NCBI RefSeq assembly: GCF_001507855.1
Contig: NZ_LGEN01000015.1
Span: 1-64,000, forward strand
Direction of reading: 5' to 3'
Source of the DNA: Halomonas sp. 54_146
Lineage (GTDB): Bacteria > Pseudomonadota > Gammaproteobacteria > Pseudomonadales > Halomonadaceae
Length of the DNA: 64,000 nucleotides
The notes beneath the pieces are model-generated. The model was not told the DNA's origin. It did no database searches and worked only from the letters and a program-made list of their open reading frames with translations. The position numbers and the translations under genes are program-made. Below are positions 33,165 to 40,524 of the stretch, piece after piece. Each line of letters begins with the position of its first letter. Position 1 is the stretch's first letter.

Positions 33165-34034
33165 TCAGCTAACGACAGCGTGACGACGCTGGCACCACCA
33201 ATGGTTTAGCCATAGCGAGGCCGCCATGATTAGCGCCCCCAACAGCAGGCGGGGAATATCCGCATCGCGGTTCCAAATCACCAAATTGACCATTAACCCC
33301 GCTGGCACCAGGGCGTTGTTCATAATGGCCAGGGTGCCCGCATCCACTTTGGTGGCACCTTGATTCCAGGCGAAGTAGCCCACACCAGATGCTACTAGCC
33401 CCAACCAGGCCAATACGCCCCACTGTAGTGATGTGGTCGGCAATGCCGCGCTGTTGCCGAATAATAAATACGCTGGCAAGGCCACCACCATTGCGCCGAT
33501 AAAGAACCAGCCAAACACGTTGTGCCACGCCAAGGTGGGGGGTAAATCAGCCGCTAAACGACGATAGCCTACCTGGCCAATGGCAAAGCAAAGATTAGCC
33601 CCTTGCACCACTAAAAAGCCTGCCCAAAAACCACTATCCACACCGTCGTAGCGAATAACCCCCGCCCCTACGACAGCGAGCAGTGCGGTCACTAGGTAGA
33701 TTGGCGTAAAGCGGCCAAACAGCAGGTCATCCAGCAGCGCGATATAAATAGGCGTGAAGATGGTGAACAGCAGTACTTCAGGCACCGACAGCAGCAAAAA
33801 GGATTGATAGAAGAAGGTGTACATCACCCCCAGCTGTATGGCGCCTAAGCCCATCAACGCTAGGCGCTGTTTACCTTGCAGCAGGCTGGGGCGTAAAAAT
33901 GGCAAAAACACCAGTGTGGCAAGCGTTACCCGCAGCAGCACTGCAAAGTAGCTGTCGACTTGGCCCGCTAAATAAACCCCTATCAACGAAAAGGAAAATG
34001 CCCACAGCGCGGTGACGCCAACCAAATACCCCAT
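33165..34034 (-). CDS. EamA/DMT-family transporter
   Basis: This 289-residue protein has ten hydrophobic helices arranged as two EamA repeats, with the drug/metabolite transporter patterns ALWAFSFSLIGVYL at the start and VASGVGYFAWNQGATKVDAG in the second half. It resembles CarO/carboxylate-mixed transporters of the superfamily; substrate is unknown. The ATG at 34032-34034 was chosen because GAGG lies 6 bp upstream; two earlier in-frame starts lack this and add hydrophilic residues. Confidence 0.85.
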   Translation of the reverse strand: MGYLVGVTALWAFSFSLIGVYLAGQVDSYFAVLLRVTLATLVFLPFLRPSLLQGKQRLALMGLGAIQLGVMYTFFYQSFLLLSVPEVLLFTIFTPIYIALLDDLLFGRFTPIYLVTALLAVVGAGVIRYDGVDSGFWAGFLVVQGANLCFAIGQVGYRRLAADLPPTLAWHNVFGWFFIGAMVVALPAYLLFGNSAALPTTSLQWGVLAWLGLVASGVGYFAWNQGATKVDAGTLAIMNNALVPAGLMVNLVIWNRDADIPRLLLGALIMAASLWLNHWWCQRRHAVVS

Positions 34035-34122
34035 CGTAAACCTCATCTTATAAATTAGTTTACGAGAATTATACGCATCTTGAATAAGCTGCCAAGCAGT
34101 AAACACTAATGACCGAATTTAG

Positions 34123-34632
34123 TTAACGCCGCTGCAACCACCACATCGCATACACAACGCCAGGCAGCCAACCCGCTAGCGTTAGCAGCACGGCTAACCC
34201 CACACGCTTGCTGCCTGCTTGGGTTAAGCCCACCGCCAGCGGCGGCAATAATAACGCCAGGGCATAATAAGCGAGCTTTAAGGCGTCTGGCTCTGGCACC
34301 GTTTGTTCGGCTTGCTGCGCGGGGGTCGCTTTGGGTGGCGGAGAAAAATACTCCACCGCGCTTGGCGTTGATGGGGCGGCAGCCTTGCCAGCATGCTCTT
34401 CGGCCTTTCGGTGGGCCTGCTTATCAATTTTCTGCTCTAGGGTTTCGGCCCCTTCAGCAAGGTCATCGTGATGACGCTCCCAATCTTCCCAATCGTGAGG
34501 CGTACCTGATTTTGGCCGCTGGTGCCCAGAACCCCGCGCCCGTTCCCAGGCTTTTTCTTCCAAGGTGTTCGGGCGATCAGGGTCTCGATCAAGCCCCACC
34601 CCTTTGCGGTTTAAGTACTCACGTGCATCCAT
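34123..34632 (-). CDS. Charged protein with C-terminal Pmp3/YqaE-like domain
   Basis: Residues 1-110 of this 169-residue protein are hydrophilic and rich in Glu, Asp, Arg, His and Ala, likely helical or disordered (LEEKAWERA, DWEDWERHHDD). Residues about 120-167 form two hydrophobic helices with the Pmp3/UPF0057 pattern LPPLAVGL...LLTLAGWLPGVVYAMWWL. Pmp3 proteins are usually only about 50 residues and influence membrane potential and salt stress. An N-terminal extension of this size is unusual. The function here is unknown. Confidence 0.75.
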   Translation of the reverse strand: MDAREYLNRKGVGLDRDPDRPNTLEEKAWERARGSGHQRPKSGTPHDWEDWERHHDDLAEGAETLEQKIDKQAHRKAEEHAGKAAAPSTPSAVEYFSPPPKATPAQQAEQTVPEPDALKLAYYALALLLPPLAVGLTQAGSKRVGLAVLLTLAGWLPGVVYAMWWLQRR

Positions 34633-34744
34633 GGGCGGCTCCTTAATGCGTCAATTTACGGCCAGTTAAGTGGTTAGAAAATTAACGGCTTAGAAAATTC
34701 AGTAAATACAGCGTTGAATAAACACAGCTTGCAGGCAAAGCGCT

Positions 34745-34759
34745 GCGGATTAAATCCGC
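34745..34759. repeat. REP-like palindrome
   Basis: GCGGATTAAATCCGC is a near-perfect palindrome inside AAAGCGCTGCGG...CCGCCTACAG. It resembles the short GCGGAT...ATCCGC intergenic palindromes dispersed in Pseudomonas and related genomes. Only one copy is seen in this window, so family membership needs the whole genome. The surrounding 34633-34869 otherwise holds a small direct repeat (TTAGAAAATT twice) and the promoter of the CBS gene. Confidence 0.45.
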
Positions 34760-34869
34760 CTACAGTAAAAGAGTCGCTGCTACTTTAGCACCTAGAGACG
34801 ACTGACCAGATCGCTTTGCTTGCGAGGCCTTTTTGCCATAGCGATGAATACGATGAGCAAGGAGTATCC

Positions 34870-35280
34870 ATGATGAATAGAGCAACCCCAAGCACCGTCC
34901 GCGATATCATGTCCCGCGACTGCTACCGTGTCTCGCCCAATGCCTCGATTACCACCTTGGCTAAAGGGTTAGCACTGCACCGCCTACCCGGTGCACCGGT
35001 GGTGGATGATGCTGATCATTTAATTGGCTTTATTTCAGAACAGGATGTCATGGGCCGCGTGTTGGATAGCATTTACCATGATGACGAAGCGCCGCTGGTG
35101 AAAGAAATGATGCGCCAGGAAGTGCTCAGCGTCTCCCCCAATAAAAGCATTACCGACCTAGCCCAGGAGATGCTCGGCTCTAAACCCAAGGTATACCCCG
35201 TAGTTGAGCAGCAGCGTTTGGTGGGGATCGTCACCCGACGTGATATTCTGATTGCGCTGCTTACCATACGCCGTCATTAA
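34870..35280 (+). CDS. Tandem CBS-domain protein
   Basis: This 136-residue protein consists of two CBS motifs forming one Bateman module: residues about 8-65 (VRDIMSRDCYRVSPNASI, HRLPGAPVVDDADHLIGFISEQDV) and 75-133 (VKEMMRQEVLSVSPNKSI, VYPVVEQQRLVGIVTRRDIL). Such stand-alone modules bind adenosine nucleotides and act as energy or stress sensors; no partner domain is present. The ATG at 34870 follows AAGGAGTATCC. Confidence 0.88.
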   Translation: MMNRATPSTVRDIMSRDCYRVSPNASITTLAKGLALHRLPGAPVVDDADHLIGFISEQDVMGRVLDSIYHDDEAPLVKEMMRQEVLSVSPNKSITDLAQEMLGSKPKVYPVVEQQRLVGIVTRRDILIALLTIRRH

Positions 35281-35314
35281 CACGCCGCCATTAGTCAATA
35301 CGTAATTTTAAGCC

Positions 35315-35342
35315 AAAAAAAACCGCTACTCGTGAGTAGCGG
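35315..35342 (-). terminator. Intrinsic terminator of sRNA-like copy 2
   Basis: CCGCTACTCACGAGTAGCGG is a 9-bp stem with a 2-nt loop region (35342-35323) followed by eight T residues on the minus strand. No minus-strand protein gene lies upstream for several kilobases, so the terminator makes sense only for a short minus-strand transcript. Confidence 0.88.
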
Positions 35343-35442
35343 AAGCAAGGGATCAAAACAATAGAGCCAGAACAACAAGGTTAGCGACTGCTATCGCGAT
35401 GTTGTCTGTACTTACTCAGACACGCTATGAAGGAAAAGTTCG
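35315..35442 (-). ncRNA. Putative small RNA, copy 2
   Basis: On the minus strand this unit starts about 7 nt after a promoter-like sequence and contains GTCTGAGTAAGTACAGAC (a 5-bp hairpin with loop, TCTGAGTAAG at 35420-35411), CTAACCTTGTTGTTCTGGCT (about 35387-35368), TGATCCCTTGCTT (35355-35343), then a perfect hairpin and a T8 run. The three blocks match copy 1 at 30892-30995, with the first two in swapped order. No coding frame is visible. The conservation of single-stranded C/U-rich core plus terminator suggests a Hfq-dependent regulator; this is inference. Confidence 0.62.
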
Positions 35443-35448
35443 CAAAAA

Positions 35449-35477
35449 AGTAAAATTTTCGGCCCTAGCGGCGTCAA
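35449..35477 (-). promoter_or_regulatory. Promoter of sRNA-like copy 2
   Basis: On the minus strand TTGACG (35477-35472) is followed by a 17-bp spacer and TTTACT (35454-35449). It nearly abuts the divergent TATAAT at 35481-35486 serving the plus-strand gene at 35530, giving a compact back-to-back promoter region. Confidence 0.55.
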
Positions 35478-35480
35478 GCG

Positions 35481-35486
35481 TATAAT
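35481..35486 (+). promoter_or_regulatory. -10 element before the 35530 gene
   Basis: A perfect TATAAT lies 44 bp before the start codon of the downstream gene. A clear -35 is not seen at the ideal distance, so activation or an extended -10 may be involved. Confidence 0.45.
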
Positions 35487-35529
35487 TAAGCAGCTTTTTT
35501 TAACTGATGACGCCTAGGAGCACTATAAA

Positions 35530-35889
35530 ATGGCTCTCTACCTTTTAGTGTTCGGTGTGTGTGTACTGGTGATAGGTGCGGTAATACTGGTGTTGATGAC
35601 CTCAAGCACGCCGCGCTACCGCACAGAACCCAAAGACCTCATCGCCTTATTCGATAAAGCACTCAACAGCCAGGTGAGCGAAACCGAGTGGAACGCGTTG
35701 ATTGGTTACCCTATCCGTCATAATGAGTATTTAGACGGTATCAGGCGGCGTGCCGCCCACTTAATGGAGCAACATGGCCGACGTTGGCTAGTTGCCCAGG
35801 GTAAGCCACTGCTCAATCAAGAAGGCCAAGCCGAACTGAAAGCCCTTCGCGACCACTTATCCGCTCACACCGCCCTGCGCCAGCAATAG
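35530..35889 (+). CDS. Hypothetical protein with N-terminal membrane anchor
   Basis: This 119-residue protein has one hydrophobic helix (about residues 3-24, LYLLVFGVCVLVIGAVILVL) and then a soluble, mostly helical domain with many Arg, Glu and His residues. No family is recognised. AGGAG lies upstream of the ATG. Its stop is followed at once by a tandem repeat that fills the gap to the AraC-type gene. Confidence 0.7.
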   Translation: MALYLLVFGVCVLVIGAVILVLMTSSTPRYRTEPKDLIALFDKALNSQVSETEWNALIGYPIRHNEYLDGIRRRAAHLMEQHGRRWLVAQGKPLLNQEGQAELKALRDHLSAHTALRQQ

Positions 35890-35890
35890 T

Positions 35891-35978
35891 TATTGCGGTT
35901 CAACAGAGCTTTCGCGGTTCAACAAAGCTTTCGCAGTTCAATAAAGCTTTCGCGGTTCAAGAACGTTATTGCGGTTTA
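35891..35978 (+). repeat. Imperfect tandem repeat, about 19 bp units
   Basis: Four to five imperfect copies of a unit close to TTCGCGGTTCAACAAAGCT run from just after the stop of the upstream gene to the ribosome-binding site of the AraC-type gene. Variation is mostly single-base. Function is unknown; slippage duplication is the simplest origin. Confidence 0.85.
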
Positions 35979-35989
35979 GGAGATTTGCT

Positions 35990-36823
35990 ATGCCCAGCAT
36001 GATTCGTCAAATTCCCTTAGCAAGCGCCACGCAACACCATTCCCATGACTTTCACCAGATTGTGATTACGTTATGTGGCTCATCGGAATTTGAGATTGAA
36101 GGGCTAGGTGGGCGAGTCAATGCGTTTTCGGGCTGTATAGTGCCCGCCAACCACGAACACTACTACTCAGGTTACGGTCATAATCAGCAATTAATTTTCG
36201 ACCTTCCAGAAGATGCCCCCGCGCTAACCGGTGAAAACCGCGAGCTGGTCGCCCTGTTTGATGCACCGCGCTTTTTTGGCTTAGATAACGCCCTGCGCCA
36301 CTATTTGGCGTTTATGCAGAGCGAGCTTGCCCAGGAATTTGACACTTCATCCAACTCATTCCAGCAAGAACGCTTAGCCGCCACGCTCTTAGGCTCATTA
36401 AAAGCGCGCTTAGGCGCAACGGCCAGCACCTCCCCGCGGCGTTTAGACTTAACGCGCATTGACCGCTTTATTCGTCACCATCTTGCTGATGAGCTTCGTG
36501 TCGCCGATTTAGCGCGGCTAGCCTGTTTAAGCGAAGCACATTTTTCCGACTGTTTTCGCGCCCAAACCGGGCTATCCCCCTGGCAATACGTGAAGCGCCA
36601 GCGCCTGCATGCGGCGCGACAATTAATTTTACAAAGCCGCCTGCCTCTTACCGATATCGCTATTCAGACAGGTTTTGCCAACCAAAGCGCGCTTTCCCAT
36701 GCTTTTCGCCGCAGCTACGGATTATCGCCGCGCAAATTACGCCAAGCTGATGCACCGCCAGCAGTCATTAACGCCACGAGCACTTCGATAGGGTCGCTAG
36801 CAGGCCAACAAAAACTCTACTAA
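35990..36823 (+). CDS. AraC-family regulator, likely of proline catabolism
   Basis: This 277-residue protein has an N-terminal cupin-like sensor domain (about 15-130, with HHSHDFHQIVI and a CIVPANHEHYYSG segment) and a C-terminal double HTH (about 165-265: LRVADLARLACLSEAHFSDCF and LTDIAIQTGFANQSALSHAF). It sits directly upstream of putA, whose product lacks a DNA-binding domain. In Pseudomonas the AraC-type PruR activates putA and putP, so the same role is inferred. The ATG at 35990 follows TTAGGAG. Confidence 0.85.
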   Translation: MPSMIRQIPLASATQHHSHDFHQIVITLCGSSEFEIEGLGGRVNAFSGCIVPANHEHYYSGYGHNQQLIFDLPEDAPALTGENRELVALFDAPRFFGLDNALRHYLAFMQSELAQEFDTSSNSFQQERLAATLLGSLKARLGATASTSPRRLDLTRIDRFIRHHLADELRVADLARLACLSEAHFSDCFRAQTGLSPWQYVKRQRLHAARQLILQSRLPLTDIAIQTGFANQSALSHAFRRSYGLSPRKLRQADAPPAVINATSTSIGSLAGQQKLY

Positions 36824-36841
36824 AGTCGAAAGACGGCTGCG

Positions 36842-36871
36842 TTTGCCTTGGAATTGACATGTTTTGCCTTG
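36842..36871 (+). promoter_or_regulatory. Direct repeats, candidate AraC-type operator of putA
   Basis: TTTGCCTTG occurs at 36842-36850 and again at 36863-36871, each followed by a purine and AA. The 21-bp offset puts both on the same helix face, the arrangement bound by AraC-family proteins. The site is about 100 bp upstream of putA and just after the regulator gene, so it fits an activator site. Confidence 0.5.
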
Positions 36872-36973
36872 AAAACAGCATACACCTGATGCAGCCGCGC
36901 TCTACATTCGCTTACTAGCTTGGGCATAGCGCCCTGTTACTTATTCGTTCTGTTCAGACTTTCGGGGGCTTCA

Positions 36974-39900
36974 ATGCTAAATGCCAACAAAATGCGTGAC
37001 CCTGCCATCTGGCAAACTGATCTTGACACGCTGATGACGCGGGTTAGCGACCACTATTTAGTGGATGAAAGTGCCTATGTCAGTGAGCTGATCAAGGTGC
37101 TGGATGCCGACCACGATGACTTTGCCCGCATTGAAGCTAACACGGCTGCGCTGGTGCAGGATGTGCGCAAAATGGATACGGCTGTCGATACTATCGACGA
37201 GCTGCTTCAGCAGTACAGTTTGGATACCCACGAAGGGTTGATGTTGATGTGCCTGGCAGAAGCCATGCTGCGCATCCCCGATAAAGCCACCGCTGATGCG
37301 CTGATTGAGGACAAGCTCGGCCCCGCCGATTGGCAGTCCCACGTGGGTAAAAGCGACTCATGGATGGTGAATGCGTCAACGTGGGGGCTGCTAATGACCG
37401 GCCGCGTGTTGAAGCTGGATCACCCCAAAGAGGGTCAGCCTGCCACCTTCATTAATCGCATGGTCAATCGCCTGGGCGAGCCGGTTATTCGTCGTGCGAT
37501 GTATGAAGCGATGAAAATTATGGGCAAGCAGTTTGTGCTGGGTCGCGATATTAATGAAGCCCTCAAGCGCTCCAAGCCGCTGTTCAATAAAGGTTACACC
37601 TACTCCTACGATATGTTGGGTGAAGCCGCGCGCACCCGGGATGATGCCAAGCGTTATTTTGATGACTATGCCCGCGCCATTGAGCAAGTCGGCAAAACGT
37701 GCCAAACCTTAAGCGATAAAACTCCAGCGCCCTCGGTCTCCATCAAGCTCTCGGCACTCCACCCCCGCTATGAGTTTGGCCGCCGCGAGCAGGTACTGGC
37801 TGAGCTGGTCGACACCGTTATTAAATTGGTCACCCAAGCCCGCGCGTTAGAGGTAGCGGTGACCATTGACGCTGAAGAAGTGGACCGGCTGGAGCTTTCT
37901 CTAGAAGTCTTCCGTGCGGTTTATGAAAGCGAGGCCGCCAAAGGTTGGGGGCACTTTGGTTTAGTGGTTCAGGCCTACTCAAAACGCGCCCTACCGGTAT
38001 TGCACTACATCAACCGCTTGGCCGATCAACAGGGTGACGAGATTCCACTGCGCTTGGTCAAAGGTGCCTACTGGGACACCGAAATTAAAGAGTCCCAGCA
38101 GTTGGGGGTAGACGGCTACCCAGTGTTTACCCGCAAAGCAGGCACCGATGTAGCCTACCTTGCCTGCGCGCAATTTTTGCTTTCCAACGACACGCATGGC
38201 CGCATCTTCCCGCAGTTCGCCACTCACAACGCGCACACCGTGACGACGATCCTAGAGTTCGCCAACCGCGACAGCCGGCCGTTCGAGTTTCAACGCCTGC
38301 ACGGCATGGGCGAAGCGCTTTACGACGCCGCGCTTGAGCGCGCACCGAAAGGCACCTACTGCCGCATTTACGCCCCGGTGGGCGCACATAAAGATTTGCT
38401 GCCCTACCTGGTTCGCCGCCTGCTGGAAAACGGCGCTAACTCCTCGTTCGTGCATCAGTTGGTCGACCCTGACGTGCCCGTAGAGTCGCTGTGTCAGCAC
38501 CCGATTGAGACCCTGCGCCAGCAGAAAAGCCTGACCAACACGAATATTCCGCTACCCACCGATATTTATGGCCCTAAGCGTCGTAATTCCCGCGGGGTAA
38601 ACCTGAACATTCGCAGCCACTACTACCCGCTGATGGAGAAGATGGCCGCATTTATGGATAAGCAATACCCCGCCAAGCCGCTGCTGGCCTTTGATGTCGC
38701 CGACGACGCCGCTAATACCCATAGCGTCACCAGCCCTTATGACCGCCGCCAAACCGTGGGTAGCGTGCAGTGGACCAGCAAAGAGCAAGCGGCCAAGGCG
38801 CTGGATGCCGCCTGGGCCGCGTTCCCCCGCTGGGATGCTACGCCGGTGGCCGAACGCGCCGCCATTGTGCGTCGCCTGGGCGATTTGATGGAAGAACATA
38901 TGCCAGAGCTGATGGCACTCTGCTCACGTGAAGGCGGCAAGCTACTCACCGATGGCGTGGATGAGATCAAAGAAGCCGTCGACTTCTGCCGCTTCTACGC
39001 CATGCGCGCAGAAGAAGAGTTCAGCGAAGCGATAGTATTGCCCGGCCCCACCGGTGAATCCAACCGTTTGATGATGGGTGGCAAAGGCGTATTCGCGGCC
39101 ATTAGTCCCTGGAACTTCCCGGTGGCAATCTTCTGCGGCCAGGTGGTGGCGGCGGCGGTGGCGGGTAATACCGTGCTGGCTAAACCAGCGGAGCAAACCT
39201 CGATTGTCGCCCACCGCGTGATTGAGCTGCTGTATCAAGCGGGTATGCCCCGCGATGTGGTGCAGCTACTGCCTGGTGATGGCCCGACGGTGGGCAGCGT
39301 GTTGACCTCTGACCCGCGCATTACCGGGGTGGTATTTACCGGCGGCACCGATACCGCACAGATTATCAACCGCGCCCTGGCCGCCCGTGAAAACGCCCCG
39401 CTGCCCACGTTAATCGCTGAAACCGGCGGCATGAACGCCATGATTGTCGACTCCACCGCCCTGCCCGAGCAGGTCGTGGTGGATGTGGTTCAATCCGCCT
39501 TCCAGAGCGCTGGCCAGCGCTGTTCGGCGCTTCGTGTTCTGTATCTACAGGACGATGTCGCTGACCGGGTCATTGAGATCCTCAAGGGTGCCATGAATGA
39601 GCTACGCATTGGCGACCCACGTGAGTTAGGCACCGATGTAGGCCCGGTTATCGACGAAGATGCCCGCAAAGGCTTGTTGGAACACATCGAAAAACTCAAG
39701 GCTGAGAAACGCCTAGTAGCGGAAACACCGATGGCGGCTGAACACACTCAGGACGGCACCTTTGTCGCGCCTGTCGCCTTCACGATCGACAGCATCAATG
39801 CCCTTTCCCGCGAGCAGTTCGGCCCCGTGCTACATATCGTGCGCTACAAAGCCAGCGAGCTTGATAAGGTCATCAACGATATCAACGGTCGCAACTACGG

Positions 39901-40165
39901 CCTGACGTTTGGCGTGCATAGCCGGAATGAATCGTTTGCCGCTGAAATAGCGCAGAGAATGCGCGTCGGTAACGTGTACATCAACCGCAATATTATTGGG
40001 GCAGTGGTTGGCGTACAGCCGTTTGGTGGTCAAGGCCTTTCAGGCACTGGCCCCAAAGCCGGTGGCCCTCACTACCTGCAGCGCTTTGTGACCGAGAAAA
40101 CCATTACTAATAACACCGCTGCTCTAGGCGGGAACGCGTCGCTGTTGGCGCTTGGTGATGAGTGA
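36974..40165 (+). CDS. putA: Bifunctional proline dehydrogenase / glutamate-semialdehyde dehydrogenase
   Basis: This 1063-residue enzyme oxidises proline to glutamate. The FAD-linked proline dehydrogenase barrel spans about residues 180-480 (SVSIKLSALHPRYEF, RLVKGAYWDTEIK). The aldehyde dehydrogenase spans about 570-1035, with ISPWNFPVAIF, the general base in LIAETGGMNAMIVD, and the catalytic Cys in FQSAGQRCSALRVL. It lacks the N-terminal ribbon-helix-helix domain of E. coli PutA and any long C-terminal extension, so it should not regulate itself. The ATG at 36974 follows GGGGGC; an in-frame start 54 bp upstream is less likely. Confidence 0.96.
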   Translation: MLNANKMRDPAIWQTDLDTLMTRVSDHYLVDESAYVSELIKVLDADHDDFARIEANTAALVQDVRKMDTAVDTIDELLQQYSLDTHEGLMLMCLAEAMLRIPDKATADALIEDKLGPADWQSHVGKSDSWMVNASTWGLLMTGRVLKLDHPKEGQPATFINRMVNRLGEPVIRRAMYEAMKIMGKQFVLGRDINEALKRSKPLFNKGYTYSYDMLGEAARTRDDAKRYFDDYARAIEQVGKTCQTLSDKTPAPSVSIKLSALHPRYEFGRREQVLAELVDTVIKLVTQARALEVAVTIDAEEVDRLELSLEVFRAVYESEAAKGWGHFGLVVQAYSKRALPVLHYINRLADQQGDEIPLRLVKGAYWDTEIKESQQLGVDGYPVFTRKAGTDVAYLACAQFLLSNDTHGRIFPQFATHNAHTVTTILEFANRDSRPFEFQRLHGMGEALYDAALERAPKGTYCRIYAPVGAHKDLLPYLVRRLLENGANSSFVHQLVDPDVPVESLCQHPIETLRQQKSLTNTNIPLPTDIYGPKRRNSRGVNLNIRSHYYPLMEKMAAFMDKQYPAKPLLAFDVADDAANTHSVTSPYDRRQTVGSVQWTSKEQAAKALDAAWAAFPRWDATPVAERAAIVRRLGDLMEEHMPELMALCSREGGKLLTDGVDEIKEAVDFCRFYAMRAEEEFSEAIVLPGPTGESNRLMMGGKGVFAAISPWNFPVAIFCGQVVAAAVAGNTVLAKPAEQTSIVAHRVIELLYQAGMPRDVVQLLPGDGPTVGSVLTSDPRITGVVFTGGTDTAQIINRALAARENAPLPTLIAETGGMNAMIVDSTALPEQVVVDVVQSAFQSAGQRCSALRVLYLQDDVADRVIEILKGAMNELRIGDPRELGTDVGPVIDEDARKGLLEHIEKLKAEKRLVAETPMAAEHTQDGTFVAPVAFTIDSINALSREQFGPVLHIVRYKASELDKVINDINGRNYGLTFGVHSRNESFAAEIAQRMRVGNVYINRNIIGAVVGVQPFGGQGLSGTGPKAGGPHYLQRFVTEKTITNNTAALGGNASLLALGDE

Positions 40166-40214
40166 GACGCTCATCAACATCATTAACCTGAACTCCTGAA
40201 CAGGGAACCCTCTC

Positions 40215-40361
40215 ATGGTCGAAAACAATATAGGGATTGCCATTACATTTGCCGCGTACCTGCTGCTGACGCTTGGCATTGGGGTCGTTGCTTATCAACG
40301 CACTAACGCCTTGCCTGGCTATCGCTTAGGCGGCGCTTATGGCGTTTATAGAGGCCAGTAA
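40215..40361 (+). pseudogene. Orphan N-terminus of a sodium:solute symporter
   Basis: A 48-codon frame begins with an ATG at 40215 and ends with TAA. It encodes one hydrophobic helix followed by AYQRTNALPGYRLGG. This matches the opening of SSS-family symporters such as PutP (compare AMRKSTSSSEDYMLGG in the intact putP downstream), and then the similarity stops. The downstream 160 bp have no matching continuation. A GGGA lies about 7 bp upstream of the ATG. It is most simply a remnant of a second symporter gene; a functional 48-residue membrane peptide is the alternative. Confidence 0.6.
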
Positions 40362-40450
40362 CATCAGTAAGAAAAGGGGCAAATAAATACAAGACAGCGA
40401 CACTACCGGATTCTGCACGGTAAACCCGCTGAACCTTTCGGAGCTAGGGC

Positions 40451-40488
40451 GGTACGAAAAGTCGGCAATCGCAGGCATTTTTCGTACC
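40451..40488 (+). promoter_or_regulatory. 10-bp inverted repeat in the putP leader
   Basis: GGTACGAAAA (40451-40460) and TTTTCGTACC (40479-40488) are perfect inverted repeats separated by 18 bp, ending 36 bp before the putP ATG. They could form a leader RNA stem or a dimeric operator. No copy is visible before putA. Confidence 0.5.
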
Positions 40489-40524
40489 AAGCTTAGTCCC
40501 GTTCTAACGAACTGGAGAAATTTC

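Noticed and set aside
34745..34759. Terminator for the CBS gene or its neighbour
   Set aside because: The GCGGAT palindrome has no T-run on either side, so a REP-like element is a better reading.
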